Part shown: piece after piece, positions 8,440 to 16,844 of the stretch
How positions within the stretch are numbered: the first letter of the stretch is position 1
How the letters are laid out: every line of letters begins with the position of its first letter
Assembly: GCA_028706295.1 (NCBI GenBank)
Contig: JAQWBQ010000002.1
Coordinates: forward strand, 59,455 to 123,454
From: Bacteroidales bacterium
GTDB lineage: Bacteria; Bacteroidota; Bacteroidia; Bacteroidales; FEN-979
Direction: 5' to 3'
Length of the DNA: 64,000 nucleotides
Notes under the pieces: generated by a model
The model's input: the letters and a program-made list of their open reading frames with translations, nothing else
Databases searched by the model: none
What the model was told of the DNA's origin: nothing
Made by a program: the position numbers and the translations under genes

Positions 8440-9501
8440 ATGGTTGTAATACAAAAAAAAACAGTACTTTTATCCCGATTTTTTCATGAACCCGACAACT
8501 CATTGCCGACTTTGTTAAATTCTGCAAACCACATACTGTCAGGGAGGAATTTGCTGTATCTCCTTGTTACCATCTTCTTGTCAGGGTACTTCAATGGGTA
8601 TGCCCAGCAACCTACTCTTATCACCCATTACATGTTTACCAACATGGCCATCAATCCGGCAAGTGCAGGTGATGGCGGGGGAATCACCGTTACCGGACTC
8701 ACGCGACAACAATGGATGGGATTTAAGGATCCGGATGGTACCAAAACCGCTCCGCAAACCTATTTGCTTACTGCTGATGCGCCGATCAGGGTATTGCACG
8801 GTGGAATAGGAGGAATGATTTGTCAGGATCAGCTTGGATTTTATAAGACGATCTGTGTGAAACTGGGGTATGCTTACAGGATGGAAGCAGGTAATGGGGA
8901 TCTTTCATTTGGATTACAGGGAATTCTGCAAAACGGAACTTTTGATTTTTCGAAATTTGACCTGGGTCAGGGTGCAGGAAATATATCTGAAGACCCCGTT
9001 TTAAGGGAGATTAGCGGGAAGACCACGGATATGTCAATTGATATGGGAGCCGGAGTTTTTTACCGGGTCGCAGATAAATATTACATTGGACTATCGGCTG
9101 AAAATCTTTTACAGTCAAAATCAAAAAAAATTGTTTACCAGGCCCGGCGAACGTTTTATCTCACAGGTGGATACGAATGGATTATTCCGAATCATCCAGC
9201 CTTTGAGATATTGCCTTCAGCCATTTTCATGTACGACGGGGGCACCTTTCAGTTTAATATTGATGCCTTGTTGATGTACAACAAGAAATTTTATGGCGGA
9301 TTAGGGTATCGTTGGCAGGACGCTGTTTCCGTATTGGCTGGCATGAATATCAAAGGGGTGAAGGTGGGACTTTCATATGATATCTGTACCTCCTCTATGA
9401 CTAAATATAACAGTGGAGGACTTGAGGTTATGGTCAGCTATTGCTTCAAGATTGACACGGACAAATTCCGGAAAAGTTACCGGAACACCCGGTTCTTATA
9501 A
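8440..9501 (+). CDS. PorP/SprF family T9SS outer-membrane protein
   Basis: A protein of up to 353 residues with a hydrophobic signal segment (LLYLLVTIFLSGYFNGYAQ) followed by QPTLITHYMFTNMAINPASAG, the hallmark N-terminus of the PorP/SprF family. The rest alternates in the manner of an outer-membrane beta-barrel and ends in a strand-rich VMVSYCFKI segment. PorP/SprF proteins associate with PorE and the GldK/N ring, or assist secretion of specific adhesins. It is directly upstream of gldK in the usual order. The true start is uncertain. The track ATG places over 35 residues before the signal peptide; a TTG at 8512 (MLNSANHILSGRN) is an alternative, and a TACTTTTA box at 8464-8471 would favour a later start. 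Confidence 0.85.
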   Translation: MVVIQKKTVLLSRFFHEPDNSLPTLLNSANHILSGRNLLYLLVTIFLSGYFNGYAQQPTLITHYMFTNMAINPASAGDGGGITVTGLTRQQWMGFKDPDGTKTAPQTYLLTADAPIRVLHGGIGGMICQDQLGFYKTICVKLGYAYRMEAGNGDLSFGLQGILQNGTFDFSKFDLGQGAGNISEDPVLREISGKTTDMSIDMGAGVFYRVADKYYIGLSAENLLQSKSKKIVYQARRTFYLTGGYEWIIPNHPAFEILPSAIFMYDGGTFQFNIDALLMYNKKFYGGLGYRWQDAVSVLAGMNIKGVKVGLSYDICTSSMTKYNSGGLEVMVSYCFKIDTDKFRKSYRNTRFL

Positions 9502-9512
9502 AAGAAAATGTT

Positions 9513-9520
9513 TAAATTTG
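9513..9520 (+). promoter_or_regulatory. Bacteroidota -7 box for gldKLMN
   Basis: TAAATTTG, an exact TAnnTTTG match, starts 11 bases after the porP-like stop codon and 82 bases before gldK. It suggests that the gldKLMN unit can be transcribed separately from the porP-like gene, with a leader of roughly 75 bases. Confidence 0.45.
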
Positions 9521-9602
9521 CCGTTTTTATTGAAAAATCACATAACTAATATAATATCTATCAATACGAAGCGTTATTTTTCATCCATTAATCGGCCAAA
9601 AA

Positions 9603-10970
9603 ATGAAAAAACTGCTCATTTATTCCGCCCTGCTCATTTTTTTGGGAAGCTGCGGTAACTCAGGAAGTGGTGAGCTTACGGGAGTCAAAAACCGCAAGCG
9701 ATACTATACGCCGGACCCCTTTGGCATGGTTTACGTTCCCATGGGCTCCTATACCATGGGTGTTAGCGATGAAGATATGCCTTATGCACAATTAAACAAC
9801 CCGAAAACAGTGACGGTTCAGGCTTTTTACATGGATCAGACGGAAATTACAAACAATGAGTACCGTCAATTCGTTTATTGGGTGCGTGATTCGATCGCCC
9901 GTAGAATACTGGGTGAGATCAATCCGGAGTTGTATTATATAACTGAGAACAAAAAAACAGGCGAACAGTTTGATCCGCCGTTTCTTAACTGGGAGACCAA
10001 ACTGGAGTGGAATTCAGAGCAACAGGATGTCAGAGACGCTTTGTCGCAAATGTTTCTCCCTGAGAATGAACGCTACTTCAGAAGAAAAGAGATTGACACC
10101 CGGAAATTGTACTTTGAATACTATTTTGTTGACCTGAAGGCTGCTGCACGGAAAGATTTTTCTGCACAGGCCGATCCGAAGGAAGCCGGGTTATCGAACA
10201 GGCCACAGGGTTTGAAAGACCGTTCGGTGTACGTACGTAAAGAGGTTATCAATGTTTATCCTGATACTCTTTGCTGGATCCATGATTACACTTATTCTTA
10301 CAATGACCCCAGTGCAGAAAAATATTTCTGGCATCCGGCATATGACAACTACCCGGTTGTCGGAGTAAACTGGAAACAGGCCAATGCATTCTGTATCTGG
10401 CGTACACAGTTAAAAAACAGTTTTCTTTACGGGAAAAAGGGGGAATCATTTATCAGTGATTTCAGACTTCCGACCGAAGGTGAGTGGGAATGGGCAGCAA
10501 GGGGTGGTTATGACGGGAATCCGTATCCCTGGGGCGGTCCTTATACCCGAAACGACAAAGGATGCTTCCTGGCCAACTTCAAACCCATGCGGGGTGATTA
10601 TATTGCCGATGGAGGAGCTACCACAGTTATCGTTGCGCATTATCCGGCAAATGATTACGGACTGTATGATATGGCGGGAAACGTTTCGGAATGGACCGTG
10701 ACTGCCTTTCATCCCAGTTCCTATAATTTTTCATGGGATTTGAATCCTGACTATAAATACAATGCAAAAGATGCAGATCCGCCAGCACTCAAACGTAAAG
10801 TGACCCGGGGTGGATCCTGGAAAGATGTCGCTTATTTCCTCCGTGTTTCGACGCGGTCTTATGAGTATCAGGATACTTCAAAATGTTACATCGGATTCCG
10901 TTGTGTCCAGAACTACTTGGGACGGCAACGGGATGATAATCCCTCCAGGGCTTCAAAAGTTTACAGATAA
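9603..10970 (+). CDS. gldK: T9SS ring lipoprotein GldK/PorK
   Basis: A 455-residue lipoprotein with lipobox FLGSC (Cys17) and a fold of the formylglycine-generating enzyme/sulfatase-modifying type. Landmarks are GMVYVPMGSYTMG, the DQTEITNNEYRQFVYWV segment, GVNWKQANAFCIW, RLPTEGEWEWAARGG, YGLYDMAGNVSEWT, RGGSWKD and IGFRC. GldK/PorK lost FGE activity and with GldN/PorN forms the large periplasmic ring of the type IX secretion system, attached to the outer membrane. The roughly 120-residue insertion after residue 100 (EINPELYYITENKK onward) is typical of GldK. It heads the gldKLMN operon. Confidence 0.96.
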   Translation: MKKLLIYSALLIFLGSCGNSGSGELTGVKNRKRYYTPDPFGMVYVPMGSYTMGVSDEDMPYAQLNNPKTVTVQAFYMDQTEITNNEYRQFVYWVRDSIARRILGEINPELYYITENKKTGEQFDPPFLNWETKLEWNSEQQDVRDALSQMFLPENERYFRRKEIDTRKLYFEYYFVDLKAAARKDFSAQADPKEAGLSNRPQGLKDRSVYVRKEVINVYPDTLCWIHDYTYSYNDPSAEKYFWHPAYDNYPVVGVNWKQANAFCIWRTQLKNSFLYGKKGESFISDFRLPTEGEWEWAARGGYDGNPYPWGGPYTRNDKGCFLANFKPMRGDYIADGGATTVIVAHYPANDYGLYDMAGNVSEWTVTAFHPSSYNFSWDLNPDYKYNAKDADPPALKRKVTRGGSWKDVAYFLRVSTRSYEYQDTSKCYIGFRCVQNYLGRQRDDNPSRASKVYR

Positions 10971-11019
10971 TCTTCCAAAACTCACAACCTTAAATTAACC
11001 CTTTTTAATTTTTTGTCCT

Positions 11020-12054
11020 ATGGCTTTATTCGATTTTGTCAGAACCAAGTATTACAAGAATTTCATGTCCAAGCTCTATGGCTGGGGTGCCTCCGTGGTA
11101 ATCATTGGTGCGTTGTTTAAGATCAATCACTATACCGGGGCAGATGTTATGCTGATTATCGGCTTGGGAACAGAATCAATTATCTTCTTTTTCTCGGCAT
11201 TCGAACCTCCGCATGTTGAGCCCGACTGGAGTTTGGTATATCCTCAGCTTGCCGGGATTTACCATGGCGATGAAATCGATTCTTCAAAAGCCTTTACCAC
11301 CACCGATACCGTTACACAGGAACTCGATAAAATGCTGGAAAAAGCAAAGATAGGACCAGAGTTGATTTCGAGTCTTGGAACGGGCTTGAAAAACCTGTCC
11401 GAGACTACCTCAAAGCTATCGAATGTTGCCGATGCTTCTCTTGCGAATGACAAATACGTTTCCACCATGAAGGTCGCAACAGAATCGGCCAATCTTTTAA
11501 ATGATTCCTACCGGAAAACGGCAAATACATTGGAGCAGAATGCAAGAGCTTCAGAAGAGCAACTTTCAAATATAAAGTCGACCTCTAAAAGCGCTGCATC
11601 CCTTTCCACCATGTTCACAGAAGTAAGCGAATCGCTGAAAGAAGATCTTCAGGCCAATAAAGCTTTTACTGCCAGTATGGCCAATGTAACTGCAACTGCA
11701 AACAATTTCATCGACAAATACAGCGAATCTGCGAACATGCTTTCCAAGGCTGCTGAAACGCTGAATGCGACCGCCACAGGTGGTACCGCTTACAACAAAG
11801 AATTACAGCGTGTTTCAAACAACCTCTCCGCATTGAATGCATTGTATGAACTTCACCTGCAGAGCGCCAACCAGCAAATGGAAAATACCAATAAATTCAA
11901 TTCGGTATTGACAAAGTTTGCTTCCAATCTCAATGAATCGATCTCAAATTCCGAAAAATTCAAGGCCGAAGTCGAAAACCTGACAAAGAACATTGCAGCC
12001 CTGAACAAAGTTTACGGAAATATGTTATCGGCAATGAGCGTTGGCGGAAAATAA
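11020..12054 (+). CDS. gldL: T9SS motor protein GldL/PorL
   Basis: A 344-residue inner-membrane protein with two N-terminal transmembrane helices (WGASVVIIGALFKI and VMLIIGLGTESIIFFFSAF) joined by a short loop, followed by a long cytoplasmic region rich in Ala, Ser, Asn and Lys predicted as coiled coil. GldL with GldM forms the proton-driven rotary motor that powers type IX secretion and gliding; the conserved membrane Glu in GLGTESIIF fits the proposed proton-coupling residue. The cytoplasmic domain, with repeated SATANL/ESANML-type heptads, is longer than in Flavobacterium johnsoniae GldL, as is common in Bacteroidales. It lies 49 bases after gldK and 35 before gldM. Confidence 0.95.
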   Translation: MALFDFVRTKYYKNFMSKLYGWGASVVIIGALFKINHYTGADVMLIIGLGTESIIFFFSAFEPPHVEPDWSLVYPQLAGIYHGDEIDSSKAFTTTDTVTQELDKMLEKAKIGPELISSLGTGLKNLSETTSKLSNVADASLANDKYVSTMKVATESANLLNDSYRKTANTLEQNARASEEQLSNIKSTSKSAASLSTMFTEVSESLKEDLQANKAFTASMANVTATANNFIDKYSESANMLSKAAETLNATATGGTAYNKELQRVSNNLSALNALYELHLQSANQQMENTNKFNSVLTKFASNLNESISNSEKFKAEVENLTKNIAALNKVYGNMLSAMSVGGK

Positions 12055-12089
12055 TTTTTGATTCACCTGACTAATAAATATTAAACCTA

Positions 12090-13700
12090 ATGGCTGGATA
12101 TAAAGAGACACCGAGGCAAAAGATGATCGGGATGATGTATCTTGTATTGACTGCTTTGCTCGCACTTAATGTCTCAAAACAGATCATGGATGCCTTCCTT
12201 GTGGTAAACGAAAGCATGGAAACCACAAACGACAACTTCTCCAAAAAACTCGATAATACCTATTCCAAGTTTAGAATTCAATATCAGCTTAATCCGAACA
12301 AAGTAGGCCCTTACTGGGAAAAAGCCCAGCAGGCGCATGCCTATTCTAACAAACTGGCAGGGTACATCGACAGCATCAAGTATGTTGTTATGATGCGTAC
12401 AGAAAAACTGGAAACCCTGGACGAGGCCAAAAAGCTCAACCTTCGGAATGCTGAACGTAAGGAAAACTATGATGCCCCTACACGCTATTTTATTGGCAGC
12501 TCACCCGATGGTTCAGCAGGGGAGTCCAAGATCCTTCGTGAAAAAATAGAAGCATATAAAAAACAGATGATCGAACTCATCGATCCCAAATTCAGGAACT
12601 CCATCAAAATGGGAATGGATACCAAAGGTCCGTTCTACGATGCCGATGGGGGAAAACAGAACTGGGAAATGCATAATTTCTATCGTACCATCCTCGCTGC
12701 TACGGTCACTATTCTGAATAACCTAAAGGCAGAAACGTATAATACAGAATTCGACGTGGTAAACCACCTCTACAGTTCTATTGATGCGCTTAATTTCAAA
12801 TTTGACAGGATTCAGGCAAAGGTCATCCCCAAGAGTAGTTATGTCTTTCTTGGTGAGGAATATCAGGCTGAAATCCTGGTGGGAGCCTATGACACCAAAC
12901 AAAACCCCATGGTCCGATATGCTCTTGGAACCGATTCACTGACTCCTGCTAATTTTAAGAATGCAACTCCGCTGGAGGGTTCGAACGGTTTGGTTGTACT
13001 GAAACTTGGCGGTACCGGAGAGGGATTGAAAAAATTTGCCGGAATCATTAAAGTCGTCAGCCCGTTGGGCGATACCATGTCATTCCACTTTAAGGATGAA
13101 TTTATTGTTGCTAAACCGGCTATTACAATCTCACCGACTAAAATGAATGTATTTTATATCGGGGTTGACAACCCGGTCGAAATTAGTGTTCCCGGCAGCC
13201 CCGAGCGGATAGTTCCTTCCATTTCGGTCGGAAGCATCCGTCCGGACGGTAAAAGCTGGATTGTTTCCAATCTGTCAGCTTCCGGATCAAGGGAAGCCGT
13301 GATCACAGTTAATGCAGTCTTCTCCGGAAAATCAAAAAGTATGGGTTCCTATAAATTCAGGCTGAAGACTGTACCTGACCCGTTGGTCAAAATTGCAGGG
13401 AAAAGTGAAGGATTTATCTCAAAAAGCTTGCTTTTAGCCAGCCCTTTTCTTGTTCCTGAAATGCCTGCAGGATTTGATTTTGACCTGAGATATACAGTTA
13501 CTTCATTTGTGTTCTCCACATCGACCGCTGCCGGCGAAGGTAGTGACGTGAAAATTACCGGGAACCGTCTGACCCCGGAAATCCTGAAAACCATCAACAA
13601 TGCCCGCAGGGGACAACGCATCTGGTTTGACGATATTTATGTGAAAGGCCCCGACGGTTCACGAAAAATCAATCTTAGTCTTAGTCTGAAGTTAAACTAA
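12090..13700 (+). CDS. gldM: T9SS motor protein GldM/PorM
   Basis: A 536-residue protein anchored by one N-terminal transmembrane helix (MIGMMYLVLTALLALNVSKQ) after the conserved MAGYKETPRQK start. A long periplasmic part follows: helical D1 domain (to about 225), then beta-rich domains D2-D4 (VIPKSSYVFLGEEYQAEILV; KPAITISPTKMNVFYIGVDN; the C-terminal part with GNRLTPEILKTINNARRGQR). GldM dimers transmit motor energy from GldL across the periplasm to the GldK/GldN ring. Length is normal for the family. The C-terminal FDDIYVKGPDGSRK segment is the conserved final strand pair. Confidence 0.96.
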   Translation: MAGYKETPRQKMIGMMYLVLTALLALNVSKQIMDAFLVVNESMETTNDNFSKKLDNTYSKFRIQYQLNPNKVGPYWEKAQQAHAYSNKLAGYIDSIKYVVMMRTEKLETLDEAKKLNLRNAERKENYDAPTRYFIGSSPDGSAGESKILREKIEAYKKQMIELIDPKFRNSIKMGMDTKGPFYDADGGKQNWEMHNFYRTILAATVTILNNLKAETYNTEFDVVNHLYSSIDALNFKFDRIQAKVIPKSSYVFLGEEYQAEILVGAYDTKQNPMVRYALGTDSLTPANFKNATPLEGSNGLVVLKLGGTGEGLKKFAGIIKVVSPLGDTMSFHFKDEFIVAKPAITISPTKMNVFYIGVDNPVEISVPGSPERIVPSISVGSIRPDGKSWIVSNLSASGSREAVITVNAVFSGKSKSMGSYKFRLKTVPDPLVKIAGKSEGFISKSLLLASPFLVPEMPAGFDFDLRYTVTSFVFSTSTAAGEGSDVKITGNRLTPEILKTINNARRGQRIWFDDIYVKGPDGSRKINLSLSLKLN

Positions 13701-13718
13701 TATTCACAAGGAGGTAAT

Positions 13719-14579
13719 ATGAAGAAATCATTGTTTCTGGCTTTGTTTCTCTCCATACTTTTTGGAATGACAAGCCACACTTCCTACGCGCAGGTACTGG
13801 AAGGCCCACCGCGCGATGGCGTTTACGACAAGACCGCTATCACCCAGGTCCAGCCTATTCCCTATCCATACCTGCGTGAAGCCGATATTACCTGGACACG
13901 TCGCATCTGGCGGGTGATCGATATGCGGGAAAAGATGAACCAGACCTTCTATTTTCCTGAAAAACCTCAGAATAACTGGCGTAGTTTCGTGACTATTATC
14001 ATGGATGGTTTGAAGGAAGGAACCATCACAGCTTACTCCCCCGAATCCGACCAGTTTCTGGTGCCATTGAACTATAAAGAACTGCTCGACCGGCTGGAAC
14101 GCACCGATTCCGTAAGATTACCCCGTCCGGATAATCCCGATATTTTATTTGATACCGTGATCAAGACCGAATTTGATCCTGCCAACGTAAAGAAACTCAA
14201 GATCAAGGAGGATTTTTATTTTGATCGGCAACGATCTGTCGTTGAAGTCCGGATTCTCGGTGTATGCCCGGTCGTGGATGAAATCGATAAAACCACCGGT
14301 GAAAAGCGTTTTGAAAAAAATCTTTTCTGGATCTATTTCCCGGAATGCCGTAATCTGTTTGCTAAAAATGAGATGTTTAACCTGAAGAACGGGTCTGCAG
14401 GACGGATGACCTATGACGATGTTTTTATGAAACGGATGTTCTCCAGTTATATTTACAAGGAGGAAAATGTTTACGACCGGTCCATCAATGAATTTGCTAC
14501 CGGTGTTGATGCCCTCCTGGAGGCTGAAAAAGCCAAAAACAGCTTGTTTGAATTTGAATCCAACCTTTGGGAATACTAA
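13719..14579 (+). CDS. gldN: T9SS ring protein GldN/PorN
   Basis: A 286-residue periplasmic protein with a cleavable signal peptide (cleavage near TSYAQ-VLEGP). It carries the GldN core, including READITWTRRIWRVIDMREK, the LKEGTITAYSP segment and VVEVRILGVCPVVDE. GldN/PorN pairs with GldK/PorK to build the periplasmic ring of the type IX secretion system. The start is preceded by a clear purine-rich AAGGAGG, nine bases from the ATG, an unusually strong ribosome-binding site for this phylum. It closes the operon and is followed by a strong hairpin terminator. Confidence 0.96.
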   Translation: MKKSLFLALFLSILFGMTSHTSYAQVLEGPPRDGVYDKTAITQVQPIPYPYLREADITWTRRIWRVIDMREKMNQTFYFPEKPQNNWRSFVTIIMDGLKEGTITAYSPESDQFLVPLNYKELLDRLERTDSVRLPRPDNPDILFDTVIKTEFDPANVKKLKIKEDFYFDRQRSVVEVRILGVCPVVDEIDKTTGEKRFEKNLFWIYFPECRNLFAKNEMFNLKNGSAGRMTYDDVFMKRMFSSYIYKEENVYDRSINEFATGVDALLEAEKAKNSLFEFESNLWEY

Positions 14580-14605
14580 AAATTAAGTGTATTTTCTGAA
14601 TTCTT

Positions 14606-14641
14606 AAAGAAACTCATCCATCGCGGTGAGTTTCTTTTTTT
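14606..14641 (+). terminator. Rho-independent terminator after gldN
   Basis: The arms AAGAAACTCA and TGAGTTTCTT are exact reverse complements around a short loop (tccatcgcgg), followed by a run of T. It lies about 27 bases after the gldN stop. Confidence 0.85.
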
Positions 14642-14658
14642 ACACGATTCCGTTTTAC

Positions 14659-14666
14659 TAAATTTG
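14659..14666 (+). promoter_or_regulatory. Bacteroidota -7 box for recG
   Basis: TAAATTTG, an exact TAnnTTTG match, lies 22 bases before the recG ATG and directly after the gldN terminator. Confidence 0.55.
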
Positions 14667-14688
14667 TCGGAGGTATCATCCGGTTTGA

Positions 14689-16797
14689 ATGAATAAACAT
14701 GAATTTCTCGAAACCCCCATTGAGTATCTCAAAGGCGTAGGCCAGTTACGTGCGGAATTGTTGAGAAATGAACTTTCCATTAGTACCTTTGGAGACCTTC
14801 TTACTTTTTTCCCTTTTCGTTATGTTGATCGAACCCGGTTTCAAAAAATTTCGGAAATAAAGGATGAATCAACCTATTATCAAATCAGGGCCCGGATTGC
14901 TCAGGTTCAGCTAGTCGGTTCGCCTCATCATCAAAGGCTGATTGCAACCGCCAGAGATGAAAGCGGCGAAATAGAACTCGTGTGGTTCCAGGGTACAAAT
15001 TGGATTCTGGATAAACTGAAGGGTCAACCGGAATATGTTATCTTCGGAAAGCCGACCCTGTTCAATGGCCGGTATAACATTCCCCATCCTGAACTTGAAC
15101 TTCCTGCCAGGGAATCTTTGCCGGTATCTGAAACGATCCGGCCGATCTATAATTCAACAGAAAAGTTAAAATCAAAAGGATTGGATTATAAGAGGATTGC
15201 CCGGTTGATAAAGACCTTGCTCCTTCATGACCATTTTTCAATTGCCGAGAACCTGACTCCCGATTTGATACACCGGCTTCATCTGATTTCCCGGCAGGAG
15301 GCCTATCTGAATATTCACTTCCCACAAAGCCCCGAATTGCTGAAAAAGGCACAATCCCGCCTGAAATTTGAGGAGCTTTTTTTTATCCAGTTGCGGTTGG
15401 TGAAACAGCAGTTTGGAAGGCACCGCCTAAAATCGGGTCATCGGTTTGTTAAAGTGGGAGATTATGTCAACTGTTTTTATAAGAACCATCTGACATTTGA
15501 GTTAACGCGGGCCCAAAAACGCGTGATCAAAGAGATAAGGGCAGATCTGGGGTCCGGAATACAAATGAACCGGTTGCTTCAGGGTGATGTCGGGAGCGGT
15601 AAAACCCTGGTCGCATTAATGACGCTCCTGATCGCACTGGATAACCACTTTCAGGGTTGCCTGATGGCCCCGACAGAGATCCTTTCACGACAGCACTTTA
15701 ACAATGTCACCCGGATGCTTAGGGGTATGGATGTAAACCTTCGGATATTGACCGGTGCTACCAGGCCGGCCGAACGCCGCGAGATTCTTGAGGGTCTCAG
15801 GAAAGGTTCTATTCAACTTCTGATCGGAACCCATGCATTGATCGAAGAGGATGTGCAGTTCCATCGTTTGGGACTCGTGGTAATTGATGAACAGCATCGC
15901 TTCGGAGTAGCCCAAAGGGCTAAACTGTGGGAAAAGAACCGGTTGACTCCGCATGTTCTGGTGATGACCGCAACCCCCATACCCCGGACCCTGGCAATGA
16001 CACTTTATGGCGATTTGGAAACTTCGGTGCTGGATGAATTGCCTCCCGGACGCAAATCCATTCTGACCCGGCATGTATATGATCAGGAACAGCATAAGGT
16101 TTATCGTTTCTTACAACAAAAAATTGCTGAAGGCAGGCAAGCTTACATCGTCTATCCTTTGATTCAGGAATCGGAAACCCTTGATCTGAAAAACCTCAGG
16201 GATGGTTTTGAAATCCTGAAAACAGTATTTCCCACACCCGGGTACCGACTGGCAATGCTTCACGGACAAATGAAAAACCAGGAGAAGGAAGAAGCGATGG
16301 AACTTTTTGTTAAAAGGGAGATCGATATTTTGGTAGCCACAACGGTTATTGAGGTCGGGGTTGATGTTCCCAACGCTTCCGTCATGGTAATTGAAAATGC
16401 AGAACGGTTTGGCCTTTCCCAACTTCACCAGTTAAGAGGAAGGGTCGGAAGGGGAGGTGAACAGTCATACTGTATTCTTCTGACCAAACACGACCTATCG
16501 CCGGATGCCCGAAAAAGGATTTCTACCATGGTTCGTACTTCCGATGGTTTTGAAATTGCCGAGACAGATCTTCAACTGCGTGGCCCGGGTGATCTTCAGG
16601 GAACCCAGCAAAGCGGAATCCTCAACCTCAGGATTGCCGACATTGTGAAAGATGAGCGGATATTGAAATACGCCCGCAATGCGGCCACAGAGATCCTTAC
16701 CAGGGATCCCCGTCTGGAAATCCCCCCCAATGACATTCTGGCACATCATCTTGCCTTAATGGAAACACAGCAACAAAATTGGGGTCTCATTTCATAA
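14689..16797 (+). CDS. recG: ATP-dependent DNA helicase RecG
   Basis: A 702-residue superfamily 2 helicase that remodels stalled forks and Holliday junctions. The N-terminal wedge/OB domain (TPIEYLKGVGQLRAELL; KISEIKDESTYYQIRARI) precedes motor motifs: Walker A GDVGSGKT, the TGATRP region, motif II DEQHRFGVAQR, motif III TATPIPRTLAMT, and the second RecA-like domain with TTVIEVGVDVPNAS and QLRGRVGRG. The C-terminal TRG region (GPGDLQGTQQSG) is intact. Length is typical. It appears monocistronic, with its own promoter box. Confidence 0.97.
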   Translation: MNKHEFLETPIEYLKGVGQLRAELLRNELSISTFGDLLTFFPFRYVDRTRFQKISEIKDESTYYQIRARIAQVQLVGSPHHQRLIATARDESGEIELVWFQGTNWILDKLKGQPEYVIFGKPTLFNGRYNIPHPELELPARESLPVSETIRPIYNSTEKLKSKGLDYKRIARLIKTLLLHDHFSIAENLTPDLIHRLHLISRQEAYLNIHFPQSPELLKKAQSRLKFEELFFIQLRLVKQQFGRHRLKSGHRFVKVGDYVNCFYKNHLTFELTRAQKRVIKEIRADLGSGIQMNRLLQGDVGSGKTLVALMTLLIALDNHFQGCLMAPTEILSRQHFNNVTRMLRGMDVNLRILTGATRPAERREILEGLRKGSIQLLIGTHALIEEDVQFHRLGLVVIDEQHRFGVAQRAKLWEKNRLTPHVLVMTATPIPRTLAMTLYGDLETSVLDELPPGRKSILTRHVYDQEQHKVYRFLQQKIAEGRQAYIVYPLIQESETLDLKNLRDGFEILKTVFPTPGYRLAMLHGQMKNQEKEEAMELFVKREIDILVATTVIEVGVDVPNASVMVIENAERFGLSQLHQLRGRVGRGGEQSYCILLTKHDLSPDARKRISTMVRTSDGFEIAETDLQLRGPGDLQGTQQSGILNLRIADIVKDERILKYARNAATEILTRDPRLEIPPNDILAHHLALMETQQQNWGLIS

Positions 16798-16815
16798 TAA
16801 TTAACCATTTATTTC

Positions 16816-16823
16816 TAACTTTG
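16816..16823 (+). promoter_or_regulatory. Bacteroidota -7 box for pheT
   Basis: TAACTTTG, an exact TAnnTTTG match, lies 21 bases before the pheT ATG in the 47-base recG-pheT gap. Confidence 0.55.
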
Positions 16824-16844
16824 TTCGCTTAATCTCTAATAAAG